Source: Dickeya lacustris
GTDB taxonomy: Bacteria; Pseudomonadota; Gammaproteobacteria; Enterobacterales; Enterobacteriaceae
Reading direction: 5' to 3'
Length of the DNA stretch: 64,000 nt
NCBI RefSeq assembly: GCF_029635795.1
Contig: NZ_CP114280.1
Location: forward strand, 1,488,001-1,552,000
This document shows, piece after piece, positions 1-10,555 of this stretch (position 1 is its first letter; each line of letters starts with the position of its first letter). The position numbers and the translations under genes were made by a program. Under the pieces are notes generated by a model, which did not search any database, had not been told where the DNA came from, and was given only the letters and a program-made list of their open reading frames with translations.

Positions 1-516
1 AAGCGTTATCATCAGATTCTGTTTGTCCAGCCAGACCTGAAACAGCGGCAACAATGTTGACGGCACATTCAGCCGGTGGCGGTTAAGTTGGTCAATAATT
101 TGATGACGTTCCTGTACAGTGGTACCCGCGTTATCCAGCAAAATAGCCTGGCGAAATAACCCGCTCCAATCGTTTTCACCCACCAGCAGGATTTGTTCAC
201 GAGCCTGAACCGGCGTCATGCGGGCAGCGCAATCCATCGCTCGCAGCCAATACAAACCATTATTCATCGCTTCACTATTATGCAGTTGCCACAAACGTTC
301 GCATGGCATAGTACGATAATCTGCAACCTGCTCTTTGGGTGGATTGACAACCTCAACCCCACGGCGCTCTACACGTGGCGATCCCGGCTGTGCAACACAC
401 CCAACCAGCCCCATCGACAACGTCAGTAACGGCAAGAGACGCAGCGCTGTGCGCCTCTTCATCAGCAGCCTGACCAGCGCGTGATACCATACAAAGGCAG
501 GAAACCGTGCAATCAT
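1..516 (-). CDS. qseG: QseG (YfhG), outer-membrane lipoprotein, 3' end cut by window
   Basis: Reading the minus strand from the ATG at 516 gives an open frame of 172 codons that runs off the left edge. A signal peptide is followed by the lipobox L-V-G-C, with the lipidated Cys at about residue 40. Downstream come the stretches PCERLW and DWSGLFRQAILLD, which I recognise from enterobacterial QseG/YfhG. QseG is an outer-membrane lipoprotein that interacts with the sensor kinase GlrK/QseE. The start overlaps the glrK stop as ATGA, so the two are translationally coupled; glrR should follow outside the window. An in-frame ATG at about codon 19, directly before the charged n-region of the signal peptide, is an alternative start. 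Confidence 0.9.
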   Translation of the reverse strand, partial: MIARFPAFVWYHALVRLLMKRRTALRLLPLLTLSMGLVGCVAQPGSPRVERRGVEVVNPPKEQVADYRTMPCERLWQLHNSEAMNNGLYWLRAMDCAARMTPVQAREQILLVGENDWSGLFRQAILLDNAGTTVQERHQIIDQLNRHRLNVPSTLLPLFQVWLDKQNLMITL

Positions 517-1952
517 GGTGAAGTCTCAATATTCAAAGGTAATTCGATACGAAAGCAGACATCGGCATACTCCACCGTCACCAGCTTTAACTCGCCCTGC
601 ATGCGGCGAATGCAGTCCTGAGCAATACTCAGCCCCAACCCACTGCCTTTTACCGCCCCTTTACGCTGATGGGAACCTTGATAAAAAGGCTCAAAAATCA
701 AATTCTTATCTGAATCAGGAATCGGCGTCCCGCTATTAGCAACGTCAATATATACACGCCCAGCGGCCTGGTGACTGCGGACCCAAATGTTACCGGATTC
801 CCGACCATAGTGCACCGCATTGGAGTAGAGATTATCCATTACCCGCATCAGCAACGTCGTTTCCGCGCGGCACGTCTTCGCATCTAATTGCAGGTGCGTT
901 TGCATCCATTTGGATCGGGCAGGCAAACTATGGGCAGCCACCACCATCGTTACAATGTCTTCAATATCAACCGGCTCAAGTCCCGCCGGGGCATCCGCAA
1001 GCTTACGGTTATAGTCTAACAGTTGCTCAATCAGTTGTTGCAGATGGCGGCTACTGCTATCCAAAATCGCCACCACCTCTTTTTGGTCGGCGGTTAACGC
1101 CCCCACGACCTCGTCAGCCAGCAGGGCCGCCCCCTCACGCAAACTGGCCAGCGGTGTTTTCAACTCATGTGAAAGATGACGTAAAAACTCATGTCGCTGC
1201 GCCTCCAGCCAGGACAATCGCTCACTCAGCCACAAAATACGCTGGGCTAACGAGCGAATTTCCGTCGGCCCCCTAAATTGGCTGAGGTGCCCAGGCACCT
1301 TTCCCTCACCGAGCCGATTAATCATGCGCTCAACCCCCTTTACCGGGCCGATAATCATGCGGGTAAACAGCATGACTAACAACACGCTGACTAAAAAGAG
1401 CACCAGCGCCTGCCAGCCAAAAAAACGGCCACGTTCAGCAATATTCTGCTGTAACTGCTGTCCACGGGAAAAAATGACGTCTCTTGTCGCCTGCACCATT
1501 TGTGCATTGGTACGAGAAAAGGCATCCAGCGCAGCGGTAGCAGCCGGGTCAGGGCCGGTATTCTGGCAATGAATGTCAGATAACGTCGCCAGATACTGTT
1601 GTAAATTCCGGTAATACTCAGGCGTGGGTAGAATTGCCGCATGTGCATCAAGCATCTGGGCATATTGCTTACGCTGGTTTTGATAAAGCTGCGCCAGTGT
1701 TTGATCGCCCAGCACACAAAATTGCCGGTAACTGCGTTCCATACTGACGGCGATGCCTGTCATCGCCTCACTGCGTCGGGCGTCAGCCAGCGTGGTTGTA
1801 TTGATACCCGCCGCCTGCTCACTGAGATGATCCAAGCTTTCATATGCCTGGTAGGCCAGCACCAATAAAGGCAACAAGACCAGCAGAAAAGCCATCACAA
1901 CCAACTGGCGCAAAGATCGGGGGAAAATCCGCCATGTTTTTAACGAAATCAT
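513..1952 (-). CDS. glrK: Sensor histidine kinase GlrK (QseE)
   Basis: Inner-membrane sensor kinase of the GlrK-GlrR two-component system, which drives sigma54-dependent transcription of the small RNA GlmY during cell-envelope stress. The 479-residue protein (E. coli about 475) has an N-terminal membrane segment, a periplasmic domain, a second membrane segment near residue 180, a HAMP-like linker, a HisKA domain with the phospho-acceptor His in HLSHELKTPL, an N-box (MDNLYSNAVHYG) and a G-box (GSGLGLSIAQ). The frame is open for another 105 codons upstream, but that part overlaps the GlmY region and is unlike the family. I therefore start at MISLKTWR (1952), which has an ACAGG upstream. qseG overlaps its end by 3 nt. 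Confidence 0.95.
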   Translation of the reverse strand: MISLKTWRIFPRSLRQLVVMAFLLVLLPLLVLAYQAYESLDHLSEQAAGINTTTLADARRSEAMTGIAVSMERSYRQFCVLGDQTLAQLYQNQRKQYAQMLDAHAAILPTPEYYRNLQQYLATLSDIHCQNTGPDPAATAALDAFSRTNAQMVQATRDVIFSRGQQLQQNIAERGRFFGWQALVLFLVSVLLVMLFTRMIIGPVKGVERMINRLGEGKVPGHLSQFRGPTEIRSLAQRILWLSERLSWLEAQRHEFLRHLSHELKTPLASLREGAALLADEVVGALTADQKEVVAILDSSSRHLQQLIEQLLDYNRKLADAPAGLEPVDIEDIVTMVVAAHSLPARSKWMQTHLQLDAKTCRAETTLLMRVMDNLYSNAVHYGRESGNIWVRSHQAAGRVYIDVANSGTPIPDSDKNLIFEPFYQGSHQRKGAVKGSGLGLSIAQDCIRRMQGELKLVTVEYADVCFRIELPLNIETSP

Positions 1953-2163
1953 GTCGTTACCTGTCAGTGTATGCATAGCACGTAAGATAGCGAGCCATTG
2001 TACGCAGGTTAGCCGCCACCTCAACAAGACCCCGAAGAGAATATTGGCAAGCGCTGCGCACCCTGCCGCATTTCTCGCTGCAACCATAACGGATTTGCAC
2101 CACGATGAGGCATGACGTACAGAGAAGACGCAGACTGCGCATAATACATGGGGCTGCGCGCGC

Positions 2164-2366
2164 GAAAAAAAACCCGGCCACACTGATGTCTGGCCGGGTC
2201 TCTGAATAGGTGGTGCCTCACTCAACGTGTCGCCCGATGTGTGATAAAGCCCTGAGGCAGTTATCAAAAAGCTGGACGATAGGCACCTTATCTTTTGGCA
2301 TCATTCCAGGCGTTATGGGCAAAGCGTCAACAGCACAATGCAAACATAACCAGTTGAATGAGCAGC
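2164..2366 (-). ncRNA. glmY: Small regulatory RNA GlmY
   Basis: The minus strand upstream of glrK carries blocks that match GlmY/GlmZ: GCTCATTCAACTGGTTATG near the 5' end, then GGAATGATGCC, then ACGTTGAGTGAGGCACCACC, then a strong terminator. GlmY lies at this same place (between purL and glrK) in E. coli. It acts as a decoy that sequesters the RNase adaptor RapZ, stabilising GlmZ and so raising glmS expression and glucosamine-6-phosphate synthesis. The 5' end is placed 12 nt after the GC of a -24/-12 promoter; the 3' end is in the terminator U-run. The length, about 200 nt, fits the primary transcript. Exact ends are inferred. Confidence 0.88.
2165..2199 (-). terminator. Rho-independent terminator of glmY
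   Basis: On the minus strand, a 9-bp perfect stem ACCCGGCCA/TGGCCGGGT with a 10-nt loop is followed by eight U. It ends GlmY about 210 nt before the glrK start, so glrK transcription from the glmY promoter would need read-through. Confidence 0.9.
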
Positions 2367-2378
2367 GCGCTATATTAT

Positions 2379-2394
2379 GCACAAATTATGCCAA
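2379..2394 (-). promoter_or_regulatory. Sigma54-type -24/-12 promoter of glmY, overlapping a -10-like hexamer
   Basis: The minus strand reads TTGGCATAATTTGTGC. It has GG at -24 and GC at -12 with the required 10 nt between them, ending 12 nt before the inferred GlmY 5' end. CATAAT overlaps the -12 element and sits 7 nt before the same start point. This agrees with the overlapping sigma54/sigma70 promoters known for enterobacterial glmY. Confidence 0.75.
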
Positions 2395-2510
2395 CATTAA
2401 AGAATAATTTTAACAAGATGATCTTTAATGGAAAATACTCAAAAGCAACGCATCTGGTCGGCCAGTTCTTCACCCCACGCTTACCTCGCCGCCGTACGCC
2501 TCTGCGATTA

Positions 2511-2528
2511 TGTCGCCAAAAGAAGACA
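2511..2528. promoter_or_regulatory. GlrR (QseF) binding site 1
   Basis: Perfect TGTC-N10-GACA, the GlrR box consensus, about 145-160 bp upstream of the glmY promoter. This is a normal distance for a sigma54 enhancer-binding protein. Confidence 0.85.
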
Positions 2529-2573
2529 CTGCCAGAAGAGCAGATTAAATCGAATGAAAATCAAGAAATTAAA

Positions 2574-2591
2574 TGTCACCTTTTGGAGACA
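2574..2591. promoter_or_regulatory. GlrR (QseF) binding site 2
   Basis: Perfect TGTC-N10-GACA. Second of three copies upstream of glmY; its centre is 63 bp from site 1 (6 helical turns). Confidence 0.85.
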
Positions 2592-2605
2592 TTTAAGTAC
2601 GGTAA

Positions 2606-2623
2606 TGTCGCTAATTAGAGACA
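2606..2623. promoter_or_regulatory. GlrR (QseF) binding site 3
   Basis: Perfect TGTC-N10-GACA. Third copy, 32 bp centre-to-centre from site 2 (three helical turns), so sites 2 and 3 lie on the same DNA face. Confidence 0.85.
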
Positions 2624-2656
2624 GCACAATCGCAGGGTCATCACGCAAGACATACG

Positions 2657-2692
2657 TGGCCGTATCAGGGTTAAATCAACCGGATACGGCCA
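2657..2692. repeat. Inverted repeat (10-bp stem) downstream of purL
   Basis: TGGCCGTATC pairs perfectly with GATACGGCCA across a 16-nt loop that itself holds GGTT/AACC. It lies between the purL 3' end and the GlrR sites. No U-run follows on either strand, so it is not a standard terminator; it may protect or process the purL mRNA end. Confidence 0.6.
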
Positions 2693-2754
2693 TCACCGCA
2701 AACGCCATCGTAAACGCGCCCGGACAACGTTTAGACACATCTAGCAAGGAGGAT

Positions 2755-2783
2755 GACACATCATCATGCCTTGATGATGTGTC
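2755..2783. repeat. Inverted repeat (12-bp perfect stem) downstream of purL
   Basis: GACACATCATCA and TGATGATGTGTC flank a 5-nt loop, about 70 nt beyond the purL stop. There is no U-run on the minus strand, so it is at most a Rho-assisted terminator or an RNA 3'-end stabiliser. Confidence 0.65.
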
Positions 2784-2853
2784 GCACAGGCAAACCTCAC
2801 CGGTAACGTATGCACGCATTATTACGTGGCGTATGCAATAGGCGGTTAACCTT

Positions 2854-5800
2854 TCAACCTAACTGACGGCGCGCATTACGGAAGATTCGCATCCATGGGC
2901 TGTCCTCACCCCACTCCTGCGGATGCCATGAATTACTGACGGTACGGAACACGCGTTCAGGATGCGGCATCATTACGGTGACACGGCCATCTGTGCTCGT
3001 TACCGCTGTAATACCGTTCGGCGATCCATTCGGGTTCGCCGGATAATCCTGAGTGACCTGACCGTAGTTATTCACATAACGTAATGCCACCAGATGATGC
3101 TGTTCCAGCGCCGCCAGGTGGCTCTCATCACGCACTTCCACGCGGCCTTCGCCGTGTGATACCGCAATCGGCATACGTGAACCGGCCATATCTTGCAGCA
3201 GCAGAGACGCGCTCTTAGCCACTTCAACCAAACTAAAACGCGCTTCAAAGCGATCGGATTTATTGCGCACAAAACGCGGCCAATGCTCGGCCCCTGGGAT
3301 AAGTTCGCGTAAATTCGACATCATCTGACAACCGTTGCAGACGCCCAGCGCCAGCGTTTGCGGACGCAGGAAGAAAGCGGAGAACTCATCGCGAACCCGC
3401 TCGTTGAACAGGATGGATTTTGCCCAGCCTTCACCTGCCCCCAATACGTCGCCGTACGAGAAACCGCCGCAGGCAACCAGCGCCTGGAAGTCTTGTAAAT
3501 CACGACGCCCGGCCAGTAAGTCACTCATATGCACATCAATGGCATCAAACCCTGCACGATGGAACGCCGCCGCCATTTCTACATGGGAGTTAACGCCCTG
3601 CTCACGCAGCACGGCCACTTTCGGACGGGCCTGGCGGCTAATGAACGGTGCGGCGATATCTTCCTGCAAATCAAACGTCAGTGCGACATTAAGGCCGGGA
3701 TCATTATCATCCGACTTCGCCTGATGTTCCTGATCGGCACACTGTGGGTTATCACGCAGGCGCTGCATCTGCCAGGTGGTTTCCGCCCACCAGCTACGCA
3801 GCGTGGTACGGCTTTCGTGATACACCACGTCTTTACCACTATGGATAACGAAATGGTTGCCAGCCTCAGCCTTACCGAGGTAATGCACACACGCCGCCAG
3901 ACCATGCTCTGCCAGAATCTCTTCGACTTCATTGCGACGGGACGCTTCGATTTGGATAACAGCGCCTAATTCCTCGTTAAACAGTACCGCCAGCGCGTCT
4001 TCACCCATCGAGCTGATGTCAACGTTCAGGCCACAATGCCCGGCAAATGCCATCTCAGCCAATGTCACTACCAAGCCGCCATCCGAACGGTCGTGGTAGG
4101 CCAGCAGCGCCTGCTTCGCAACCAGCGCCTGCATGGCATTGAAGAAACCCGCCAGTTGAGCCGGGCTGCGAACATCGGCCGTTTTGCGCCCTAACTGGCG
4201 ATAGACCTGTGCCAAGGCTGTCGCCCCAAGCGCGTGGTGCCCTGCCCCCAAATCAATCATCAACAGAACGTTATCTTTGTCGGTACGCAGCTCTGGCGTC
4301 ACGGTATGGCGCACATCCTCAACGCGGGCAAACGCCGAAATCACCAAAGACAAAGGCGCGGTAATGGCTTTCTCTTCACCTTTTTCCTGCCAGCGGGTTT
4401 TCATCGACATGGAATCTTTTCCCACCGGGATAGTGAGTCCCAACGCCGGGCAGAGCTCTTCACCAATGGCACGTACCGCTTCATACAGCCCGGCGTCTTC
4501 CCCTGGATGACCCGCTGCGGCCATCCAGTTGGCGGACAGTTTCACCCGTTTCAGATCGCCAATCTGCGTCGCCGCAATATTGGTCAGCGCCTCACCAACA
4601 GCCAGACGTGCAGATGCCGCAAAGTTACGCAGCGCAACCGGGGCACGTTCGCCAATCGACATCGCTTCGCCGTAATAACTGTCCAGGCTTGCAGTGGTCA
4701 CAGCGCAGTCAGCAACAGGCACCTGCCAAGGGCCGACCATTTGATCGCGGGCCACCATACCGGTAACAGAACGGTCGCCAATAGTAATCAGGAAGGTTTT
4801 TTCCGCAACAACCGGTAAGTGCAGAACGCGCTCAACGGCCTCTGCCAGATAGATCCCGTCACGATTAAGTGGTGTGCCCACTACGTCTTTGCGCTCGACA
4901 TCGCGCAGCATTTTAGGCGTTTTACCCAACAGGACATCGAGCGGCAGGTCGATAGGTTTGTTGTTAAAGTGACGGTCGTTAAGCGTGAGATGCTGCTCTT
5001 CCGTGGCCTCGCCAATCACCGCATAAGGTGCGCGCTCGCGGCGACAGATAGCATCAAATAGAGAGAGTTGCTCCGGCGCAACCGCCAGTACGTAGCGCTC
5101 CTGCGACTCATTGCACCACACTTCCAGCGGGCTCATACCCGGCTCATCATTGAGGATATCACGCAGTTCAAAGCGGCCACCGCGACCACCATCGCTCACC
5201 AGTTCCGGCATCGCATTAGACAGCCCGCCTGCGCCCACATCATGAATAAACAGAATGGGGTTCTGCTCGCCTAACTGCCAGCAGCGATCGATAACTTCCT
5301 GGCAACGGCGCTCCATTTCCGGGTTGTCACGCTGTACGGAGGCAAAATCCAGATCCGCATCAGACTGACCGGACGCCATCGATGACGCCGCCCCACCACC
5401 GAGACCAATATTCATCGCCGGGCCGCCCAGCACAATCAGCTTGGCACCGATGCTAATTTCACCTTTCTGCACATGTTCACTGCGAATATTACCGATACCG
5501 CCAGCCAGCATAATCGGCTTGTGATAACCGCGCACTTCTACACCGTTATGGCTATCGACCACTTCTTCATAGGTGCGGAAGTACCCGGTCAACGCCGGGC
5601 GGCCGAATTCGTTATTAAATGCCGCGCCGCCAAGCGGCCCATCCATCATGATATCCAGCGCGCTCACAATGCGATCCGGCTTCCCAAAATCCTGCTCCCA
5701 GGGTTGAATAAAATCGGGAATACGCAGGTTAGACACCGAGAAACCGACCAACCCGGCTTTAGGTTTCGCCCCGCGCCCGGTCGCGCCTTCATCACGAATC

Positions 5801-6741
5801 TCACCGCCTGAGCCCGTTGCCGCGCCCGGCCACGGTGAAATTGCCGTTGGGTGGTTATGCGTTTCCACTTTCATCAGAATATGCGCATCTTCCTGATGAT
5901 ATTCATACACACCCTGAGGGTTGGCGAAGAAGCGGCCAACGGCCGATCCTTCCATCACCGCTGCGTTATCTTTATAGGCAGACAACACATGCTCCGGCGT
6001 GTGCTCGAACGTATTTTTGATCATTTTAAACAGTGATTTGGGCTGTTTTTCACCGTTAATAATCCAATCCGCGTTAAAAATCTTGTGGCGGCAATGCTCC
6101 GAGTTTGCCTGAGCAAACATATAGAGTTCGATATCCGTCGGGTTACGCCCTAATGTCGTAAATGCTTCCAGCAGATAATCGATTTCATCCTCTGCCAGCG
6201 CCAGCCCCAGACGTAGATTCGCCGCTTCCAGCGCGGTGCGGCCTTCAAGCAAAATTTCGACGCGTTTAAGCGGTGCCGGCTGATGTTGGGAGAACAGCAG
6301 ATTTGCCTGCTGCATGTCATCAAACACACATTCCATCATGCGATCATGCAATAGCGCGGCTACATCTCGCCACTGCACATCGCTTAGGGTCGGCGCATGG
6401 ATATAAAACGCCAGCCCACGCTCCAAACGGCGGATTTTCTGCAAACCGCAATTATGTGCGATATCCGTGGCTTTTGAAGACCAGGGAGAAATGGTGCCGG
6501 GACGTGGAGTAACCAGAATCAGGCGACCGCCGGGTTCATGCTCTGCCAACGACGGGCCATATTTTAGCAAGCGACTCAGCCGTGATTGTTCTTCATGGTT
6601 TAGCGGAGCGTTCACATCGGCAAAATGGACGTATTCGGCGTAAATGTCGCTGACGGGCAGATGGTATTCCTTACACCGGGTCAACAGTTTATTGATACGA
6701 AAAGCCGATAGGGCGGGTGAACCACGCAAGATTTCCATCAT
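2854..6741 (-). CDS. purL: Phosphoribosylformylglycinamidine synthase
   Basis: Large-type PurL, 1295 residues, the same length as E. coli. It makes formylglycinamidine ribonucleotide from FGAR, ATP and glutamine, step four of purine synthesis. The N-terminal PurS-like part is followed by two AIRS-type ATP-binding halves (glycine-rich [17 protein letters not shown] around residue 500) and a C-terminal class I glutamine amidotransferase whose nucleophile is Cys1135 in LGVCNGC. The amidotransferase His-x-Glu is in [10 protein letters not shown] near the C-terminus. It is monocistronic, divergent from mltF, with a PurR box in the promoter. Confidence 0.98.
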   Translation of the reverse strand: MMEILRGSPALSAFRINKLLTRCKEYHLPVSDIYAEYVHFADVNAPLNHEEQSRLSRLLKYGPSLAEHEPGGRLILVTPRPGTISPWSSKATDIAHNCGLQKIRRLERGLAFYIHAPTLSDVQWRDVAALLHDRMMECVFDDMQQANLLFSQHQPAPLKRVEILLEGRTALEAANLRLGLALAEDEIDYLLEAFTTLGRNPTDIELYMFAQANSEHCRHKIFNADWIINGEKQPKSLFKMIKNTFEHTPEHVLSAYKDNAAVMEGSAVGRFFANPQGVYEYHQEDAHILMKVETHNHPTAISPWPGAATGSGGEIRDEGATGRGAKPKAGLVGFSVSNLRIPDFIQPWEQDFGKPDRIVSALDIMMDGPLGGAAFNNEFGRPALTGYFRTYEEVVDSHNGVEVRGYHKPIMLAGGIGNIRSEHVQKGEISIGAKLIVLGGPAMNIGLGGGAASSMASGQSDADLDFASVQRDNPEMERRCQEVIDRCWQLGEQNPILFIHDVGAGGLSNAMPELVSDGGRGGRFELRDILNDEPGMSPLEVWCNESQERYVLAVAPEQLSLFDAICRRERAPYAVIGEATEEQHLTLNDRHFNNKPIDLPLDVLLGKTPKMLRDVERKDVVGTPLNRDGIYLAEAVERVLHLPVVAEKTFLITIGDRSVTGMVARDQMVGPWQVPVADCAVTTASLDSYYGEAMSIGERAPVALRNFAASARLAVGEALTNIAATQIGDLKRVKLSANWMAAAGHPGEDAGLYEAVRAIGEELCPALGLTIPVGKDSMSMKTRWQEKGEEKAITAPLSLVISAFARVEDVRHTVTPELRTDKDNVLLMIDLGAGHHALGATALAQVYRQLGRKTADVRSPAQLAGFFNAMQALVAKQALLAYHDRSDGGLVVTLAEMAFAGHCGLNVDISSMGEDALAVLFNEELGAVIQIEASRRNEVEEILAEHGLAACVHYLGKAEAGNHFVIHSGKDVVYHESRTTLRSWWAETTWQMQRLRDNPQCADQEHQAKSDDNDPGLNVALTFDLQEDIAAPFISRQARPKVAVLREQGVNSHVEMAAAFHRAGFDAIDVHMSDLLAGRRDLQDFQALVACGGFSYGDVLGAGEGWAKSILFNERVRDEFSAFFLRPQTLALGVCNGCQMMSNLRELIPGAEHWPRFVRNKSDRFEARFSLVEVAKSASLLLQDMAGSRMPIAVSHGEGRVEVRDESHLAALEQHHLVALRYVNNYGQVTQDYPANPNGSPNGITAVTSTDGRVTVMMPHPERVFRTVSNSWHPQEWGEDSPWMRIFRNARRQLG

Positions 6742-6810
6742 CTAAATTTCTCTCGTCTTCGAGGCACCGGAGACAGTGCGTCAGGGCGCTACAGGGGGGA
6801 AACGCGCGCT

Positions 6811-6849
6811 ATTATAGAGAATAGTCAAGCGTGACGAAACCGTTTGCGT
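6811..6849 (-). promoter_or_regulatory. purL promoter with PurR operator
   Basis: ACGAAACCGTTTGCGT at 6834-6849 matches 14 of 16 positions of the PurR box ACGCAAACGTTTGCGT. On the minus strand a TATAAT -10 lies at 6811-6816. The operator begins 17 bp upstream of it, so it covers the -35 region. This supports purine-responsive repression of purL. Confidence 0.75.
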
Positions 6850-7014
6850 AGCGATAGTTAAACTTTGCGGAAAACGTGCGCTTAAACAGTAGCCAAACCA
6901 ATAACAGTTGCACACTGGCGGTTTGTTAAGCAAAATGCCTCGGCTCTGGGAAAGAACGCATAAAAAACTGCCGAAACAGACAGACAGGCCAACAGGCCGC
7001 CGAGAGACAACTCA

Positions 7015-8472
7015 TTGAAGCGTTTAACGATAAATTATTTTTTCATCGGGGTTATCGCTTTGCTGTTAACGCTGGCGCTGTGGCCAAACATTCCCTGGCG
7101 CAGCCATTCAGACGATCAGCTAAAGCAGATTCTTTCTCGCGGTGAACTACGAATCAGCACCGTGATATCTCCGTTGACCTATACCCGCAACGAAGGCTCC
7201 CCCACCGGACTCGATTATGAACTGGCCAAACGTTTCGCCGATTACCTCGGCGTAAAGCTGGTGGTATCGGTGCGGCAAAATGTCGATGACCTGTTTAACG
7301 ATCTGGCACGTGACGAAGCTGATTTACTGGCCGCAGGCCTGATTTACAACCGTGAACGGTTAAGCCGTTTTCGCGCGGGGCCGGCGTACTATTCAGTCTC
7401 TCAGCAGTTGGTCTATCGCATGGGGACGCCGCGCCCCGGCTCTTTGGATAAGCTTCAAGGTAGCTTAACGATACTGTCCGGCTCCGCCCACGCCACCACC
7501 TTGCGCGATTTAAAAACGCAGCAATATCCTCAATTGAATTGGGAACTGACCACCGATCGGTCAGAGCAGGAATTGCTCAAACAGGTCGCAGAAGGAAAAC
7601 TGGATTACACCATCGCAGACTCCATTACGATTGGCCTGATGCAACGTATCCACCCGCAATTGGCCGTTGCGTTTGATCTCAGTGACGAAGAGCCCGTTAC
7701 CTGGTATCTCCGCCAGGGGCGCGATGATAGCGTTACCGCCGCGTTGCTGGATTTTTTCAGCCAGTCTGCCGAAGACGGATCGCTGGCGAGGCTGGAAGAG
7801 AAATACCTTGGTCATGTCGGCGGCTTTGATTATGTGGACACCACAGTGTTTTTAAGTGCGATAGATAACACTCTGCCGGTTTTTAGGCCGTTATTTGAAA
7901 AATATGCCCGAGAAATAGACTGGAAATTGCTGGCGGCCATCTCCTATCAGGAGTCGCACTGGAACCCGCTGGCCACCTCGCCAACCGGCGTGCGCGGGTT
8001 GATGATGTTAACCCGGAATACCGCTGAAAGTTTGGATGTCAACGACAGGCTTGACCCGCAAGAGAGTATCCGTGGCGGCGCAAAATACCTCGCCCAAATG
8101 GTGCAGCAAGTTCCCTCTTCCATTCCACCGGATGAGCGCATTTGGTTTGCACTGGCGGCCTATAATATGGGATATGCCCACATGATGGATGCGCGAAAAT
8201 TGACGGAAAAACAACAAGGTAATCCAGACAGTTGGGCGGATGTCAAAATGAGGCTGCCGATGTTGAGTCAAAAACGCTATTACAGCCAAACCGCTAATGG
8301 TTATGCGCGTGGTCAGGAAGCGTATAACTATGTGGAGAATATCCGCCGTTATATGGTCAGTCTGGTCGGTTACTTGTCTGAAAAAGAGAGTCGCACTCGT
8401 CAGGAACAACTGACGGCCAGCGCCTATCCGGCCGTGCCACCGGACAGGCTCATTGCTCACTCACCCAACTGA
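7015..8472 (+). CDS. mltF: Membrane-bound lytic murein transglycosylase F
   Basis: Outer-membrane-associated lytic transglycosylase that cleaves peptidoglycan glycan strands to 1,6-anhydro ends. The 485-residue protein has an N-terminal hydrophobic segment ([15 protein letters not shown]), a family-3 solute-binding-like regulatory domain (residues about 40-265) and a C-terminal SLT domain (about 290-460). The catalytic Glu lies in [19 protein letters not shown]. The start is a TTG; I believe the E. coli gene is also annotated with TTG, and there is no better in-frame ATG before the signal segment. It is divergent from purL. The C-terminus is shorter than in E. coli (about 518 residues). Confidence 0.95.
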   Translation: MKRLTINYFFIGVIALLLTLALWPNIPWRSHSDDQLKQILSRGELRISTVISPLTYTRNEGSPTGLDYELAKRFADYLGVKLVVSVRQNVDDLFNDLARDEADLLAAGLIYNRERLSRFRAGPAYYSVSQQLVYRMGTPRPGSLDKLQGSLTILSGSAHATTLRDLKTQQYPQLNWELTTDRSEQELLKQVAEGKLDYTIADSITIGLMQRIHPQLAVAFDLSDEEPVTWYLRQGRDDSVTAALLDFFSQSAEDGSLARLEEKYLGHVGGFDYVDTTVFLSAIDNTLPVFRPLFEKYAREIDWKLLAAISYQESHWNPLATSPTGVRGLMMLTRNTAESLDVNDRLDPQESIRGGAKYLAQMVQQVPSSIPPDERIWFALAAYNMGYAHMMDARKLTEKQQGNPDSWADVKMRLPMLSQKRYYSQTANGYARGQEAYNYVENIRRYMVSLVGYLSEKESRTRQEQLTASAYPAVPPDRLIAHSPN

Positions 8473-8489
8473 AACCTCACCTAACGGAA

Positions 8490-9023
<534 letters not shown>

Positions 9024-9032
9024 TCACAAACC

Positions 9033-9986
9033 TCACGCGTTCTCATCCCCAGCGTTCTCATCACGTAGCGCTTCGCGCAGATAGCCATTACTGGCTTGTA
9101 ACCGCTGTCTGGCCTGAAGCGCATCACAACCCATTATCACCATCACAATCGCCGGTTTGACGTCATAATCGGTTTGCGCCAGATACTGTTCTGCGCGGTG
9201 ACGGTCTATTCCTGTGGCATCCATGACAATGCGACAGGCGCGATCCATCAGCTTTACGTTGGTGGCTTTCATGTCCACCATCAGGTTTTGATAAACCTTA
9301 CCCAGACGCACCATTGCACCGGTAGAAATCATGTTTAAGACCAGCTTCTGCGCGGTTCCAGATTTCAGGCGGGTTGAGCCGGTGAGCACTTCTGCACCCA
9401 CTTCTGGCGAAATAGCAATGTCGGCCTCCTGCGCAATCGGTGCTTGCGGGTTACAGGAAATTGCCGCCGTACGGCACCCCAGACGACGAGCATAACGCAA
9501 ACCGCCAATCACATAAGGCGTGCGGCCAGAGGCTGCCAGACCTATCACCATATCGTGCGAATTAAGATTCAGCGCCACCAAATCAGCTTCCCCAAGAGAG
9601 GCCGAATCCTCAGCGCCCTCGACCGCTTTTGATAACGCGCCAGGCCCGCCTGCAATGAGCCCCACAACCCTATCCGGCGATACGCCAAAAGTCGGCGGGC
9701 ATTCAGAGGCATCCAGCACCCCGAGACGCCCGCTGGTGCCTGCGCCTTGATAAATCAGTCTGCCCCCCGCTTTCAGGCTGGCCGCAGCCGCATCGACAGC
9801 GAGCGCAATGGCTGGCAGAACCTCGCGGATAGCGAGCGGAACACGCTGATCTTCCTGATTAAACAGCGTGACCATCTCCAGCGTGGATAGCGTATCAAGA
9901 TGTAATGACGCCGGATTTCGTCGCTCGGAAATCAGCGCCGCCAAAGCTGAGACGCTGTCGTGTTTCTCAGTGTGACTTTCACCCAT
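9033..9986 (-). CDS. murQ: N-acetylmuramic acid 6-phosphate etherase
   Basis: MurQ cleaves the lactyl ether of MurNAc-6-P to give GlcNAc-6-P and lactate, in recycling of wall muropeptides. The 317-residue protein has the SIS sugar-phosphate fold with [21 protein letters not shown] (catalytic Glu) and the family stretch [20 protein letters not shown] helical UBA-like C-terminus follows. In many enterobacteria murQ sits with the PTS gene murP and regulator murR; neither is present here. The gene instead lies about 40 nt before tadA on the same strand, so its substrate probably comes from internal anhydroMurNAc recycling (AnmK elsewhere) rather than imported MurNAc. Confidence 0.95.
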   Translation of the reverse strand: MGESHTEKHDSVSALAALISERRNPASLHLDTLSTLEMVTLFNQEDQRVPLAIREVLPAIALAVDAAAASLKAGGRLIYQGAGTSGRLGVLDASECPPTFGVSPDRVVGLIAGGPGALSKAVEGAEDSASLGEADLVALNLNSHDMVIGLAASGRTPYVIGGLRYARRLGCRTAAISCNPQAPIAQEADIAISPEVGAEVLTGSTRLKSGTAQKLVLNMISTGAMVRLGKVYQNLMVDMKATNVKLMDRACRIVMDATGIDRHRAEQYLAQTDYDVKPAIVMVIMGCDALQARQRLQASNGYLREALRDENAGDENA

Positions 9987-10158
9987 TTACACTGCACCTT
10001 AATTTTATAAATCAAAAAATTGCCTCAATGTTCGTCAGCCAAAGACAGGCTGTTATCTGAGACGCTGTCATATGAGAGGCGGTAGTATGAGAATAATCGT
10101 TATACGCCATCCCAATGGGGTATTTGCCCGATGATAACGGCAATACCAGGGCCAGAAA

Positions 10159-10195
10159 TAAAAAAACGGCTTGCAAGGGTCTCCGGCAAGCCGTT
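10159..10195 (-). terminator. Rho-independent terminator of the small gene at 10214
   Basis: On the minus strand AACGGCTTGC, an 11-nt loop and GCAAGCCGTT are followed by a U-rich tail. It lies 20 nt beyond the stop of the 113-residue gene. Confidence 0.9.
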
Positions 10196-10213
10196 GTTTC
10201 TACGCGGCAAACA

Positions 10214-10555
10214 TCAGAACATCTTGTCCTCATCTTCCCGGATCAGCGAGTCCAGCCCACCTAATGCTTCACGCGTGCGTGCGCGATCAATAAGTTTTAA
10301 CTGTGCTGCTGCGGGAAGATCCGTAATGTTGATTTGCCCTTTGGTTATCAAAACCTGAATCAAGTCTTCCAATACCCGAACCATTTCCAGATCGCTACTG
10401 CGCAGCCGCTCAATATTCGCCAAAATAGCCTGCTGATTATTAAGCCATGCAATAGCCTCTAACGAGTCATCGGGTAACTGATCACTCATTTCTGGAAACG
10501 GCGATGTTTCTACCCTGATTAAATGGCCATTGCTATCACGCAAAATGTAAAACAT
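10214..10555 (-). CDS. Conserved hypothetical protein, 113 aa
   Basis: Small soluble acidic protein with no signal peptide or membrane segment. It starts MFYILRDSNGHLIRVE and contains SDLEMVRVLEDLIQVLITKG followed by ITDLPAAAQLKLI. I recognise this as a proteobacterial family often labelled 'tryptophan synthase subunit beta like', although it is far too short to be TrpB and shows no PLP motif. Function unknown. It has its own terminator, and its codon use looks like that of its neighbours. Its upstream flank is the 640-bp gap before the secretion genes. Confidence 0.8.
   Translation of the reverse strand: MFYILRDSNGHLIRVETSPFPEMSDQLPDDSLEAIAWLNNQQAILANIERLRSSDLEMVRVLEDLIQVLITKGQINITDLPAAAQLKLIDRARTREALGGLDSLIREDEDKMF

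Noticed and set aside
1953..2267. 105-codon N-terminal extension of GlrK
   Set aside because: It runs back through the GlmY region including its terminator; the ATG at 1952 matches the family length and start.
2358..2841. Two overlapping plus-strand open frames of 86 and 137 codons between glrK and purL
   Set aside because: They cover the GlmY promoter, the GlrR sites and the inverted repeats, lack Shine-Dalgarno sequences and resemble no family.
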